Positions 8,028 through 16,820 are shown, counted from the first letter of the stretch. The stretch: DNA of 64,000 bases from Opitutus sp. (GCA_024998815.1 JACEUQ010000003.1:509900-573899), one strand, 5' to 3'. Made by a program: numbers and translations. The notes: generated by a model not told the origin, from the sequence alone.

Positions 8028-9021
8028 TCTGCGCGGCTTTGATTTGCGCGGTGATTTGGAGCGCCACTTCGAGGGCGGTCTTGGCCAGGGCCGCGCCGAC
8101 CTTGGGCTGGGTGCTCGCCGCCACGCTTTCGGTGAAATGCAGCAGCTCCAGCTTCAGCGGCTCGTCCTTTTCGATCGGGATGTCCTGCACCGGGATCGAG
8201 CTGGCGTCGCCGGCTTTGGCCAGACCCACCTTGAGCTTCACCCCGTAGGCGATCAGGTCGTTCTTTTTCACCAGGTGGCCCTTCTGGTTCATGAAATCGA
8301 GCGAGAGGTAGGCGTTGTCCTGGAAAATGCGGATTTCGCGGTTCTTCTTCAGGCTCATGCGGCTGGCGCTCAGGTTGGCCACACAGCCGCTCTCGAACTC
8401 GATGCGGGCGTTGGCAATATCCTCGGTCTTCGACAAAACGCTGATGCCCACGCTGTCGATTTTGCGGATGGGGGATTTGGCCAGGGCGAGCACGATGCCG
8501 ATGTCGTGGATCATCAAATCAAGGACCACGCCGACCTCGGTGCCGCGCGGGGTATAGGGGGCGAGGCGCTCGGCGGTGATGTAACCGGGGCGGTCGATGT
8601 GTTTCTCCATGAAACTCATGACCGGGTTAAAGTGTTCGATGTGGCCGACTTGAACGATGCAGTCGTTGGCCTTGGCGGCGGCGAGCACGCGCTCGGCCTC
8701 TTCCAGGGTGGCGGTGATGGGTTTTTCGATGAGTAGGTGGCACTTTTGCTCCAGCAGGGGGATGGCGACCTCGGCGTGTTTGTCGGTGGGAACGACCACG
8801 GAGACGGCGTCACAGGCGGCACCGAGTTCGGCGATGGAGGCGAAGCGGTGACAGTTGTACTTGGCGCAGATCTCCTTGGCGCGTTCGTCGCTGGACTCGT
8901 AGATGCCCATGAACTCGACGTTGGGGAGCGTGGAGTAGATGCGCGCGTGGTGCTGGCCGAGCGAGCCGACGCCGATGACGCCGCACTTAACCTTGGGTTT
9001 GGAGGAGGAGAAAAAGCTCAT
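8023..9021 (-). CDS. Gfo/Idh/MocA-family oxidoreductase, lipid A-associated type
   Basis: NAD(P)-dependent dehydrogenase of 332 residues. It has an N-terminal Rossmann fold (CGVIGVGSLGQHHARIY), the EKP motif in LLIEKPITATLEEAE, then VGHIEHFNPV and LDLMIHDIGIVLAL. This set of motifs, with ANARIEFESGCVANLSASR, is that of the subfamily found beside lpxA/lpxB in many Gram-negatives, which includes GnnA, the enzyme that oxidises the 3-OH of UDP-GlcNAc to allow amide-linked lipid A. No gnnB or lpx gene is in the window, so the substrate stays an inference. It lies downstream of lysS, lolC/E and lolD on the same strand, in keeping with an envelope role. Confidence 0.8.
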   Translation of the reverse strand: MSFFSSSKPKVKCGVIGVGSLGQHHARIYSTLPNVEFMGIYESSDERAKEICAKYNCHRFASIAELGAACDAVSVVVPTDKHAEVAIPLLEQKCHLLIEKPITATLEEAERVLAAAKANDCIVQVGHIEHFNPVMSFMEKHIDRPGYITAERLAPYTPRGTEVGVVLDLMIHDIGIVLALAKSPIRKIDSVGISVLSKTEDIANARIEFESGCVANLSASRMSLKKNREIRIFQDNAYLSLDFMNQKGHLVKKNDLIAYGVKLKVGLAKAGDASSIPVQDIPIEKDEPLKLELLHFTESVAASTQPKVGAALAKTALEVALQITAQIKAAQK

Positions 9022-9379
9022 GGGATTAGGGAGAAAGGGGAGTCAGTGAAATCGATTTTTTAAGATAAGACCAAGGCAGTTTAGCCGCGAAAGATCGCAA
9101 AGATCGCAAAGAACAATCCCTGTATTTCTATAAGCTCTCCGCAGTCTTTCGCTGCTAAAAGGTTGGATGCGTTTCGTTGATTTCGGATTCAAGCCGTTAA
9201 CCACTGATGATCACTGATGGGCACTGATAAAACCGTAGCGGATAAAACCAAGGCAGTTTGGCCGCAAAAGAACGCAAGGAGCGCAAAGAACAAGCCCTGT
9301 ATGTCTATGCGTTCTCTGCGTTCTTTCGCGGCTAAAAGGTTTGATGGCTTTCGTTGGTTAAAAACTCGATTCGGTCCGT
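9022..9379. repeat. Gap with two copies of the GCCGCGAAAG repeat family
   Basis: No gene. Copies at about 9070-9168 and 9243-9345, each an imperfect palindrome: ACCAAGGCAGTTT, GCCGC(A/G)AAAG, GAACGCA words on the left and TTCTTTCGC(G/T)GCTAAA on the right, with CCCTGTAT between. A short CACTGATGATCACTGATGGG tract lies between them near 9200. These elements separate lolD from the oxidoreductase gene. Confidence 0.75.
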
Positions 9380-10036
9380 TCATCGCAGCGCCCCTTCGTG
9401 CATGAACAGGGCCCGCGCGGTGCGGGCGGCGTGGGCGGCGTTGTGGGTGACCAAAACGAGCGCGATTCGCCGTTCGGCGCACAGGCCGAGGAGTAGGTCG
9501 ATGATCGCGTCGCCGGTTTTTTCGTCGAGGTTGCCGGTCGGTTCGTCGGCCAGAATCAGGCGCGGGGCGTTCATCAAGGCGCGGGCCACGGCCACGCGTT
9601 GACGTTCACCTCCAGAGAGTTGCGAGGGCAGGTGGTGGGCGCGTTCGGCCAGGCCGACGCGGGCCAACAACTCGCGGGCGTGGGCTTTTTCGGCGGCTCC
9701 GACTTTGCCGGCGACACGGGCTGCCATGAGGACGTTCCCCAGCGCATCGAGCTCGGGGATCAGGTAAAACGACTGAAACACCATGCCCAAAAACCGCGCC
9801 CGGCGGACCGCGCCGGTGTCGGTCGAGCCGGCCCAGGTCACGGCGCCGGTGTCGGGCGCGTCGAGACCGGCGAGCAGGTGGAGCAGGGTGGACTTGCCCG
9901 AGCCGGATTCACCGCGGATGGACACGCTCTCGCCGTCGCAGACGGACAGGCTCACGCCGCGCAGGACGTCGAGGCGACGCTCGCCGCTGAGGTAGGTTTT
10001 GGTGAGGCCGGAGGCTTCGAGGAGGGGGTTACTCAT
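9380..10036 (-). CDS. lolD: LolD-like lipoprotein-release ABC transporter ATPase
   Basis: ATP-binding subunit of 218 residues that powers release of lipoproteins from the inner membrane with LolC/E. Walker A is GESGSGKST (near residue 43), the Q-loop is in MVFQSFYLIPEL, the signature is LSGGERQRVAVARAL, Walker B is LILADEPTGNLD, and the H-loop is LVTHN. The FYLIPELDALGNVL stretch is typical of the MacB/LolD group. The permease gene lies upstream on the same strand (10254-11489), with a repeat element between them. A MacB-like or FtsE-like role is possible from this subunit alone; the neighbour makes Lol the best choice. Confidence 0.85.
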   Translation of the reverse strand: MSNPLLEASGLTKTYLSGERRLDVLRGVSLSVCDGESVSIRGESGSGKSTLLHLLAGLDAPDTGAVTWAGSTDTGAVRRARFLGMVFQSFYLIPELDALGNVLMAARVAGKVGAAEKAHARELLARVGLAERAHHLPSQLSGGERQRVAVARALMNAPRLILADEPTGNLDEKTGDAIIDLLLGLCAERRIALVLVTHNAAHAARTARALFMHEGALR

Positions 10037-10039
10037 GAG

Positions 10040-10240
10040 CTAGTAGGCAGTAACATGAAACTTGCCGCATGAAACCAAGGCACTTTGGCCGCAAAAGAAC
10101 GCAAGGAGCGCAAAGAACAAACCCTGTAGCTCCATGCGGAGTTTTAACGCTAAGATCGCAAAGGACGCTAAGGAGTCGGGCCTAGGTTCGGCCCTTTGCG
10201 GCCTTAGCGAACTTTGCGTTAAAATTCCGATCCGGTAGTC
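10040..10240. repeat. GCAGTAAC-ended palindromic repeat between lolD and lolC/E
   Basis: Begins CTAGTAGGCAGTAAC at 10040, four bases upstream of the lolD start. It then has the CCAAGGCACTTTGGCCGC and GAACGCAAGGAGCGCAAAG words of the family and a diverged right half with TTTGCGGCCTTAGCG. One end is intact, the other degraded. It lies inside what should be a lol operon. Confidence 0.75.
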
Positions 10241-10253
10241 TGCGCTGCTTGAA

Positions 10254-11489
10254 TCATTCATTGCGCAGGGCCTCCACGGGTTTGAGGCGCGAGGCGCGCC
10301 AGGCGGGGAAAATGCCCGCGATGGTCGAAATCACGATCGTGCCGACGATGATCACGACGAGGTCGGAGGATTCCATGTGGGCGGGGACTTTGCTGAATTG
10401 GTAAAACCGCTCCAGCGTCTCCTGGCTGCCGGTGAGTTTGGTGAAGAGCAGCAGGAGTTCGTTGCGCACTTGCAGAAACCCAAAACCGAGCGCCAAGCCG
10501 CCGGCGGTGCCGATCAGGCCGATGAGAAATCCCTGCACGCAGAAGCAGGCGGCGATTTCGCGGGGGCGGCCGCCTAGCGCGCCGAGCAGGCCGATCTCAC
10601 GGGTCTTGCGCACCACGGTGGTTAACAGCGAGCTCATGATCGAGAACGAGGCGACCAGGATGATGAACAGCAGGAGGATCGAGACTAAGTTTTTCTCCAT
10701 CTGCAGGACGAAGAGGAACTCGCTGTTGGCCTCGATCCAGGAGCGGGCAATGGTCTCGGGCTGCTGGGGCAGCACGGCGTTGATGCGCTTGGCCATGACG
10801 TCGGCGTCGAGGTTTTGGGCGATTCTGACGTTGAGGCCGTGGGCCGAGCCGCCGAGGCCGTAGAGGTCCTGCATGCGGCGCAGCGTGACCAGCACGGTGT
10901 TGCTATCGAGCTGCTGGTGGCCGATCTCGAAAACGCCCACCACGACGAGTTCGCGGGGGAGGAACACCTCGTCGTTTTTGAGCCGCTCGATGAGCAGCGG
11001 GGAGGAGATCGTGACTTTGCTTCCGATCTGCACGCCCAGGGAATAGGCGAGCTGGGAGCTGAGGATGACGGTGTCGTCGTCGAGTTCGTCGAGCGAGCCG
11101 ACGCGGATAAAGCGGTTGAGCGGGATGACGGTGTTGACCCGATTGACGTCGATGCCCTGGAGAACCGGAAAGGCGGGTTTGCGCCCGTATTCGAGCATGC
11201 CCACGCCCTCGGCAAACGGGGTGACGCCGAGCACGCCGGGGACCTTGGCGACGGTTTTGATGAGCGACTCGGGCTGCTCGATCAGGGCGCGGGCGCGAAT
11301 CTGCACATCGCCCTGGGTGTCGATGATCATGCGGCGGATTTCGTAGCCGAAACCGCCCATGACGCTGTTGGTCACGACGAGGGTGGCTACGCCCAGGGCC
11401 ACGCCGAGAATCGAAATCGCCGTGAAAAACGACAGCCGCTTACCGCTTGGGAAGAGCTGCTTGAGGGCGAGATAGAGGTACCAGGGCAT
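10254..11489 (-). CDS. LolC/LolE-type lipoprotein-releasing permease
   Basis: Inner-membrane subunit of 411 residues of the transporter that hands outer-membrane lipoproteins to LolA. It starts WYLYLALKQLFPSGKRLSF, then a first membrane helix (AISILGVALGVATLVVTN), a large periplasmic domain (~50-270), and three C-terminal helices with SIMSSLLTTVVRKTREIGLL and the conserved GIFPAWRASRLKPVEALRNE ending of the FtsX/LolE fold. Only one such gene is present, so the complex may be a homodimer as in bacteria with a single LolF. It lies between lysS and lolD on the same strand. Confidence 0.9.
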   Translation of the reverse strand: MPWYLYLALKQLFPSGKRLSFFTAISILGVALGVATLVVTNSVMGGFGYEIRRMIIDTQGDVQIRARALIEQPESLIKTVAKVPGVLGVTPFAEGVGMLEYGRKPAFPVLQGIDVNRVNTVIPLNRFIRVGSLDELDDDTVILSSQLAYSLGVQIGSKVTISSPLLIERLKNDEVFLPRELVVVGVFEIGHQQLDSNTVLVTLRRMQDLYGLGGSAHGLNVRIAQNLDADVMAKRINAVLPQQPETIARSWIEANSEFLFVLQMEKNLVSILLLFIILVASFSIMSSLLTTVVRKTREIGLLGALGGRPREIAACFCVQGFLIGLIGTAGGLALGFGFLQVRNELLLLFTKLTGSQETLERFYQFSKVPAHMESSDLVVIIVGTIVISTIAGIFPAWRASRLKPVEALRNE

Positions 11490-11499
11490 CGGGGGGCGG

Positions 11500-11745
11500 A
11501 CGGCAGAGATCAGCGGTCAGAGTTCAGAGGTCGGAGGGCGGAGGGCGGAAAGTTACACAGAGGGCACGAGAGGGGGAGGCGGAGAACGTTCAACATCCAA
11601 CATTGAACATCCAACGTTCAACTCGGAGGGCGGAGGGGTTGGGGCGGGCTGTTGAATGTTGGATGTTCAATGTTGAGTGTTGAACGTTGTTCAGGTCTCC
11701 GTGGCCTCTGTGTATCCTCGTGTGCCCTCTGTGTAACTGCTCGGC
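11500..11745. repeat. Intergenic inverted repeats before lolC/E
   Basis: 11585-11622 and 11651-11692 are inverted copies of a tract built from GTTCAACATCCAACATTGAA-like words. At 11505-11530 is an AGATCAGCGGTCAG word that recurs in the nuoD-nuoI gap (56420-56545). CACAGAGG-type words at 11555 and 11700-11735 form an outer pair. No gene. Confidence 0.7.
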
Positions 11746-11748
11746 TGC

Positions 11749-13224
11749 TCAGCTTCCCGGGCGCAGTTGCGGGAAGAGGATCACGTCGCGGATGCTCTCG
11801 GCGCCGGTGAGCAGGATGCACAACCGGTCGATGCCGATTCCCATGCCGCCGGCGGGGGGCATGCCGTGTTCGAGGGCGAGCAGGAAATCGTGGTCGATCT
11901 TCTGCTGCTCTTCGCCGGCCTGCGCCTGGAACATGGCGCGCTGCACGTCGGGGTCGTTCTGCTCCGAGTAGGCGGGGGCGACTTCCATGCCGCCGATGAT
12001 CAGTTCGAACACGTCGATCGTGGTCGGGTCGTCGAGGGTGATCTTGGCCAGCGGGCACAGCTCCTTGGGCAAGTGGGTAACGAAGGTGGGCTGGATCAGC
12101 GTCGGCTCGATGAGTTTGCCGAAAATCTCGTTGGTCAACTCGTAGTCGAGCCACTTGGGGTCGGCGTAGAGGCCGAGCTTTTGCACGCCGGCGATTTTTT
12201 CTTCTTTGCTGCGGGAGAACCAGTCGGCGTCGCCGGTTTTTTCGACGATGAGGTCCTTGTACTTCACCTCGCGCCAGGTGCCGCCGAAGTCGATTAGCTC
12301 GCCGCTGGCGGCGTGTTTGATCTGGGAGACGCCGAGAACGTTTTGGCAGAGCGAGCGCAACAGGTCCTGCACCAGGGTCATCATGCCCCGGTAATCGCTA
12401 TAAGCCTGGTAAACCTCGAGCATGGTGAACTCGGGGTTGTGGCGGCGCGAGACGCCCTCGTTGCGGAAGTTGCGGCCGATCTCAAACACGCGGTCGTAAC
12501 CGCCGACGAGCATGCGCTTGAGATAAAGTTCGAGCGAGATGCGCAACACGAAGTCGGCGCCGAGGGCGTTGTGGTGGGTCTGGAACGGGCGGGCGGCGGC
12601 ACCACCGGCAACAGCCTGCAGCACGGGAGTTTCCACCTCCAGGAACTGGCGGTCTTCGAGGAAGCGGCGGATGTGCGAAACGATTTTCGAGCGCGTGATC
12701 AGGCGGTGGCGCGACTCGGTGTTAACGATCAGGTCGAGGTAACGCTGGCGGTAAATCTGCTCGGAATCGGTGAGGCCGCTCCACTTTTCGGGCAGCGGGC
12801 GCAGGGCCTTGGAAACGAGGGTGAACGAGTCCACGCGCACGGTGATCTCGCCGGTCTTGGTTTTAAAAAGCGTGCCGGTAACCCCGATGATGTCGCCCAG
12901 ATCGAGGGACTTTTTGAACACCCCGTAGCGCTCTTCGCCGAGCACGTCGCGGCGGAAGTAGAGCTGAATGGGGCCCTGCTGGTCCTGGATTTTGACGAAC
13001 GAGCTGCCACCTTGAACGCGGAAGGTAATGAGGCGACCGGCGACGGTTACGGTGACGGTGTTATCCTGTTCCTCGACGTAGAGCGCTTTGGCCTCCTCGG
13101 AAAAGTGGGTGGGGGCGACGTTGGCGCGAAACGGGTCGAAGCCAGTGGCGCGCATCTCGGCCAGTTTTTGGCGGCGAACCGCGTGCTGGTCGTTGGAAAT
13201 ATCGGTCAGGGAAGTCTCGCTCAT
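11749..13224 (-). CDS. lysS: Lysyl-tRNA synthetase, class II
   Basis: Charges tRNA-Lys with lysine. The 491-residue product has an N-terminal OB-fold anticodon domain (about 60-170, VAGRLITFRVQGGSSFVKIQ) and a class II catalytic core. Motif 2 is FRNEGVSRRHNPEFTMLEVY and motif 3 is GMGIGIDRLCILLTGAESIR. Length is usual. I chose the ATG at 13222-13224 (MSETSLTD) and not the earlier in-frame start at 13302, because the extra 26 residues are low-quality and sit in repeat-like sequence. It heads the leftward series lysS - lolC/E - lolD - oxidoreductase. Confidence 0.95.
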   Translation of the reverse strand: MSETSLTDISNDQHAVRRQKLAEMRATGFDPFRANVAPTHFSEEAKALYVEEQDNTVTVTVAGRLITFRVQGGSSFVKIQDQQGPIQLYFRRDVLGEERYGVFKKSLDLGDIIGVTGTLFKTKTGEITVRVDSFTLVSKALRPLPEKWSGLTDSEQIYRQRYLDLIVNTESRHRLITRSKIVSHIRRFLEDRQFLEVETPVLQAVAGGAAARPFQTHHNALGADFVLRISLELYLKRMLVGGYDRVFEIGRNFRNEGVSRRHNPEFTMLEVYQAYSDYRGMMTLVQDLLRSLCQNVLGVSQIKHAASGELIDFGGTWREVKYKDLIVEKTGDADWFSRSKEEKIAGVQKLGLYADPKWLDYELTNEIFGKLIEPTLIQPTFVTHLPKELCPLAKITLDDPTTIDVFELIIGGMEVAPAYSEQNDPDVQRAMFQAQAGEEQQKIDHDFLLALEHGMPPAGGMGIGIDRLCILLTGAESIRDVILFPQLRPGS

Positions 13225-13299
13225 GGAAAAAAGGGAAACCGTGGGCCGCGCCCTAGCGCTGAGCAAATGGAAACTTCGGGGTGGTCCGCGCGGCGTCAG

Positions 13300-13445
13300 C
13301 AACCGCTCCCGCAGGCAGTAACCTTTAAAGCATCGGATTACACCAAGACGGTTTTGCCGCGAAAGAACGCATAGAACGCATAGAAATACAGGGTTTATTC
13401 TTTGCGTTCTCTGCGTTCTTTCGCGGCTAAACTGATTTCGATCCT
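13300..13445. repeat. GCAGTAAC-ended palindromic repeat upstream of lysS
   Basis: Begins AGGCAGTAACCTTTAAAGCA near 13311. The inverted core is GCCGCGAAAGAACGCATAG at ~13358 and TTCTTTCGCGGCTAAACTG at ~13415, around ATACAGGGTTTATT. Same family as 33622-33813. Confidence 0.75.
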
Positions 13446-13488
13446 AGGCTTAGAATCTTACAGATTATTTTTTGCGTTAAACCGAAGC

Positions 13489-13854
13489 TCATTCGATCAC
13501 ATCAAATTCGTTCGTGGTAAGATCAGAGAGCAGAAACGCCAGGTGCTTTTCGAGTTGCTTGCTGAACGCCGGATTTTGGGGGCTGATGTTTTGGCCGACG
13601 GGGTCGTTTTTATCGCGGTAGAATAACAGGAACAGGGTCCCGTCCTCCACGCCCAACAGGTACACCACCCGGCGCGGTCCATTCGGGGTGGTGGCATATC
13701 CTTTCAGCAGTCGGGTTTTCGCAGGCAGTCCCTTCGCAGCGATGGGTGTTGCCAAGGCAACGCGGGCGGTTCGTAGCAGGGCATTCGTGTCCGCCCGGGG
13801 GATTTTAGCGCCAAACTCTTTTTGGCGGATCCGATGGGAGACGACGATGGGCAT
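13489..13854 (-). CDS. Putative toxin of a type II toxin-antitoxin pair
   Basis: A 121-residue basic-to-neutral protein. Its C-terminal half, VVYLLGVEDGTLFLLFYRDK then NDPVGQNISPQN, is reminiscent of RelE-fold toxins of the mRNA interferase group, but I cannot point to catalytic residues. Its start overlaps the stop of the upstream Phd/YefM-like gene by one base (TAATG), the usual antitoxin-first layout. Function is inferred from this context; it could be a different small protein. Confidence 0.55.
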   Translation of the reverse strand: MPIVVSHRIRQKEFGAKIPRADTNALLRTARVALATPIAAKGLPAKTRLLKGYATTPNGPRRVVYLLGVEDGTLFLLFYRDKNDPVGQNISPQNPAFSKQLEKHLAFLLSDLTTNEFDVIE

Positions 13855-14072
13855 TATTTCTTCGCCTGTTTCCAGGCTGTGGCGATCGCATCCATCTTCT
13901 TTTGGGTGGTGCCATTCACCGGAATTTCCTCGAAGTCGATGGCGGTAACCGTGACGGGGCGAAGGGCGATGATTTGATTGCCGTCAATGATGCCGATTTC
14001 TTCGCCCGCCCGGGCGCGGCGCAGCCAGCCCGACAGGTTTTTACGTGCTTGGGTAACAGTCAGGGTCGTCAT
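13854..14072 (-). CDS. Phd/YefM-like antitoxin
   Basis: A 72-residue protein. TVTQARKNLSGWLRRARAGE followed by EIGIIDGNQIIALRPV matches the N-terminal DNA-binding part of Phd/YefM antitoxins, which repress their own promoter and neutralise a partner toxin with the C-terminal tail. I used the ATG at 14070-14072 (MTTLTVTQ); an earlier in-frame start at 14093 adds seven residues. The gene is followed with a one-base overlap by the toxin candidate. The family call is fairly good; the partnership is from layout. Confidence 0.7.
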   Translation of the reverse strand: MTTLTVTQARKNLSGWLRRARAGEEIGIIDGNQIIALRPVTVTAIDFEEIPVNGTTQKKMDAIATAWKQAKK

Positions 14073-14277
14073 TGGGACTAAATAGGGACGCATTAGCGTC
14101 TCCAGTCAACGGGGTTCGGGTGGTACGAACGCCGGTGGTGCATCTCAGTTTTAAGCACCAAAGTGCTTCACTAGAGGAGCTCGCGACGCTTTGGAGCTCG
14201 GGGTTCCTTGCGGTACCCACCCTCCGGTGGTTTTAAATGTTTTCCAATCCCCCGCCCCCCGTCCAACGTTCGGCGGC

Positions 14278-15018
14278 ATGACCGGCCCCACGCTCGCAAC
14301 CCCTTCGTCCGCCGCCGCGCCCCTGGCCGCCGCCGCCTCTGCGCCTGCCACCGCCAGCTCGCCGGTGGTGCTCGACTGGGGCCGCACCCGCTACGAGGCG
14401 GCCTGGCGCGCCCAGGACGAACTGGTGGCCCGCCGCATCGCCGGCGAGATCGGCGACACCTTGGTTTTTACCGAACACGAGCCCGTTTACACCGTGGGCC
14501 TGCGCAGTGGTGCGGCTGACCATCTGGTGTGGGCCGCCGAACACCTTGCCCGCGAGGGCATTGAGGTGGTCAAAACCAACCGTGGCGGCGACATCACCTA
14601 CCACGGGCCCGGCCAGCTGGTGGGTTACCCGATTGTCGATTTGTCGGCACGCAAGGATCTCCACGAGTACCTGCGGCTACTCGAACAGGTGATGATTAAC
14701 ACCGTGGGCGGACTCGGCTTGGTGGCCACGCGCCGCGAGGGTAAAACCGGCATCTGGGTGGGCACGCGCAAAATCGCCGCCATCGGCGTGGCGGTGCGCC
14801 GCTGGGTCGCCTACCACGGGTTCGCACTCAACGTGCAACCCAACCTCGCGCACTTTCAGGGGATCGTCCCGTGCGGTATCAGCGCGACCGAGGGCACCGT
14901 CACCTCGCTGCACGCCGAACTTGGCCGCGAAGTCGACATGGCAGAAGTCAAAGCGCGGCTGGCGAAGGAGTTTGCGGCGCTCTGGCCCGGGTTCAGCCCG
15001 CCTGCCCCAAACCGCTGA
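14278..15018 (+). CDS. lipB: Octanoyltransferase LipB
   Basis: Moves the octanoyl group from acyl carrier protein to lipoyl domains, the first step in making protein-bound lipoate. The 246-residue protein carries RGGDITYHGPGQLVGYPI, the conserved substrate pocket, the catalytic Lys in GTRKIAAIGV, and the catalytic Cys in IVPCGISATEG. The N-terminal ~25 residues are an Ala/Pro/Ser-rich extension beyond the usual core. I took ATG 14278 rather than an upstream frame from 14191, whose residues do not resemble the family. lipA follows 219 bases downstream on the same strand, separated by a palindromic repeat, so both steps of the pathway are together. Confidence 0.93.
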   Translation: MTGPTLATPSSAAAPLAAAASAPATASSPVVLDWGRTRYEAAWRAQDELVARRIAGEIGDTLVFTEHEPVYTVGLRSGAADHLVWAAEHLAREGIEVVKTNRGGDITYHGPGQLVGYPIVDLSARKDLHEYLRLLEQVMINTVGGLGLVATRREGKTGIWVGTRKIAAIGVAVRRWVAYHGFALNVQPNLAHFQGIVPCGISATEGTVTSLHAELGREVDMAEVKARLAKEFAALWPGFSPPAPNR

Positions 15019-15051
15019 TAGTTAATAGCGTTCAAGTGAGGTTTACGGCAT

Positions 15052-15151
15052 CCTTGAGCTCACGCTCAAGGCCACACTCCTCACAGCCTCACGCCTCGCG
15101 AACACACTCTTCGCGAACACACTCTTCGTGGCCTTGAGCGTGAGCTCAGGG
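15052..15151. repeat. GAGCTCACGCTC palindromic repeat between lipB and lipA
   Basis: CCTTGAGCTCACGCTCAAGG at the left and CCTTGAGCGTGAGCTCAGGG at the right. Each half is itself nearly palindromic, and the two are inverted to one another around a ~60-bp middle with ACACTCTTCGCGA repeats. Other copies of this family: 16153-16300, 18518-18800, 19747-19817, 25631-25698, 25817-25885, 27111-27180, 29570-29639, 34183-34252. Confidence 0.85.
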
Positions 15152-15237
15152 TGTTTACCGCAGCCCCGGCTGGAAAAATTCGCGACCATAAGCGTGCATT
15201 GGCGGTTAAAACTGTTTTGAGTGCCGCCTTTCATCCG

Positions 15238-16137
15238 ATGGAAGACACCTCGCGCAAACCCTCTTGGCTTCGTGCCAAACTCCCGACCGGTCCCGGCTAC
15301 GCCGCCGTGCGCAAGCTCGTTGAGGACACCTCCCTGCACACCGTTTGCCAGAGCGCGCAGTGCCCCAATCTCGGCGAATGCTGGTCGCGCGGCACCGCCA
15401 CGGTGATGATCCTGGGTAACATCTGCACGCGCTCGTGTAACTTCTGCGCCATCCAGACCGGCCGCCCCACCGAGCTCGACCTCGGCGAGCCCGCCCGCGT
15501 GGCCGAGGCCGTCGCCAAGATGAACCTGCGCCACTGCGTCATCACTTCGGTGGCCCGCGATGAGTTAAAAGACGGCGGCGCCGCTGTCTGGGCCGCGACC
15601 ATCCGCGCGATCAAACACCTTAACCCGAACACCGCCATTGAGGTGCTCACCCCCGACTGGAAGGGCCAGATGGAGCACCTCGACACCGTGCTCGACGCCA
15701 AGCCGGACATTTTTAATCACAACTTGGAAACGGTCGAGCGCCTGCAAAAGCCGGTGCGCGTGCAGGCCCGCTACGATCGCTCCCGCTCGGTGCTCCAGCA
15801 CGCCAAAGCCCGTGGCTTCACCACCAAAACCGGCATCATGCTCGGCCTCGGCGAGCGCGAGGAGGAGATCGAACAAACCCTGCGCGACATCGCGGCCGAC
15901 AAAACCGACATCCTCACCATCGGCCAGTACCTCCAGCCGACCCCGCAGCACTGGAAAATCGCCCGCTGGGTCCACCCCGACGAGTTTTTGCGCTGGAAGG
16001 AATTCGGCCTTTCGATCGGCATCGGCGTAGTGGAGAGCGGCCCGATGGTGCGTTCCAGCTACCACGCCGACGAGCAGTCGAAGAAATACACCGGGGTCGA
16101 GCACCTCAACAACGCCAACGCGCTGGCCGGGGCGTAA
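15238..16137 (+). CDS. lipA: Lipoyl synthase LipA
   Basis: Radical SAM enzyme that inserts two sulfurs into protein-bound octanoyl groups. The 299-residue protein has the auxiliary cluster CQSAQCPNLGEC, the radical SAM triad CTRSCNFC, and the C-terminal RSSYHA serine that ligates the auxiliary cluster. I used ATG 15238 (MEDTSRKPSW) because family similarity starts right after it; the frame is open from 15151 but the extra residues come from the repeat. Works after LipB, encoded just upstream. Confidence 0.96.
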   Translation: MEDTSRKPSWLRAKLPTGPGYAAVRKLVEDTSLHTVCQSAQCPNLGECWSRGTATVMILGNICTRSCNFCAIQTGRPTELDLGEPARVAEAVAKMNLRHCVITSVARDELKDGGAAVWAATIRAIKHLNPNTAIEVLTPDWKGQMEHLDTVLDAKPDIFNHNLETVERLQKPVRVQARYDRSRSVLQHAKARGFTTKTGIMLGLGEREEEIEQTLRDIAADKTDILTIGQYLQPTPQHWKIARWVHPDEFLRWKEFGLSIGIGVVESGPMVRSSYHADEQSKKYTGVEHLNNANALAGA

Positions 16138-16152
16138 GGTTTTTGGGGAAAA

Positions 16153-16300
16153 CCCTGCGCTCACGCGCAGGGCCACACGCGCAGGCGACTCCGGATCGTG
16201 GCCCTGAGCGTGAGCTCAGGGTCCGCCCCAACCCCTGCGCTCACGCGCAAGGCCACGCGCAGGCAGCTCCGGAACGTGGCCCTGAGCGTGAGCTCAGGGT
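16153..16300. repeat. Two copies of the GAGCTCACGCTC-type palindrome
   Basis: Two adjacent units (16153-16222 and 16233-16299). Each starts CCCTGCGCTCACGCGCA and ends CCCTGAGCGTGAGCTCAGGG, so the left arms carry a GCGCTCACGCGC variant. They follow lipA directly and may end its transcript. Confidence 0.8.
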
Positions 16301-16436
16301 GCCCCTAGTCGTCGAGCCCCTCGGCGACCACTCATTTTTTTCATGGGCGGGCAAAGATTTAACTTAACCCGAGGCGGAAACGGCCGATGTTTTTATAGAC
16401 CACAAGAATCCGTGGTTTTGTTAACTTAACCCCGTT

Positions 16437-16820
16437 ATGCCACATATCACCCCTGAAGTTATTGGCGCGAAACTCATCCTTCGCGGAATTCACCTTAATC
16501 TTACCGACGCCATGCGCTCGATCATCCACGAAAAAGTGGGTCGGCTGCTGCGTCATGAACCCCGCATCGACCGCGTGCGCATCGATGTCGACCTCGACAA
16601 AACCAAGGGCTCCAAAGCCCACTTCGTGGCCAAGGGCCACATCGAGATCAGCGGCCCGGACATGAACGCTTCGGTCGACTCCGACGACGCCTACAAGTCG
16701 GTCGATCTGCTCATCGACAAACTCGATGGCCTGCTGCGCAAGCGCCACAGCGAGCTCAAGGAAAAGCGCCATCACCCCCACTCCATCGAACTGGGCGGCG
16801 CCCTGCCCAAGGCGGTCTAA
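16437..16820 (+). CDS. hpf: Ribosome hibernation-promoting factor (short form)
   Basis: A 127-residue S30AE/RaiA-family protein that binds the 30S decoding site and inactivates ribosomes in slow growth. The beta-alpha-beta fold can be followed in LILRGIHLNLTDAMRSIIHE, RIDRVRIDVDLDK and GHIEISGPDMNASVDSDDAY, then the helix SVDLLIDKLDGLLRKRHSEL. It lacks the C-terminal dimerisation domain of long HPF. The ATG at 16437 follows an AT-rich leader. A strong terminator follows at 16866-16899, so it is probably a single-gene unit. Confidence 0.9.
   Translation: MPHITPEVIGAKLILRGIHLNLTDAMRSIIHEKVGRLLRHEPRIDRVRIDVDLDKTKGSKAHFVAKGHIEISGPDMNASVDSDDAYKSVDLLIDKLDGLLRKRHSELKEKRHHPHSIELGGALPKAV

Noticed and set aside
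12313-13374. 353-codon frame on the plus strand opposite lysS
   Set aside because: Shadow of lysS; composition and lack of motifs show it is not a gene.
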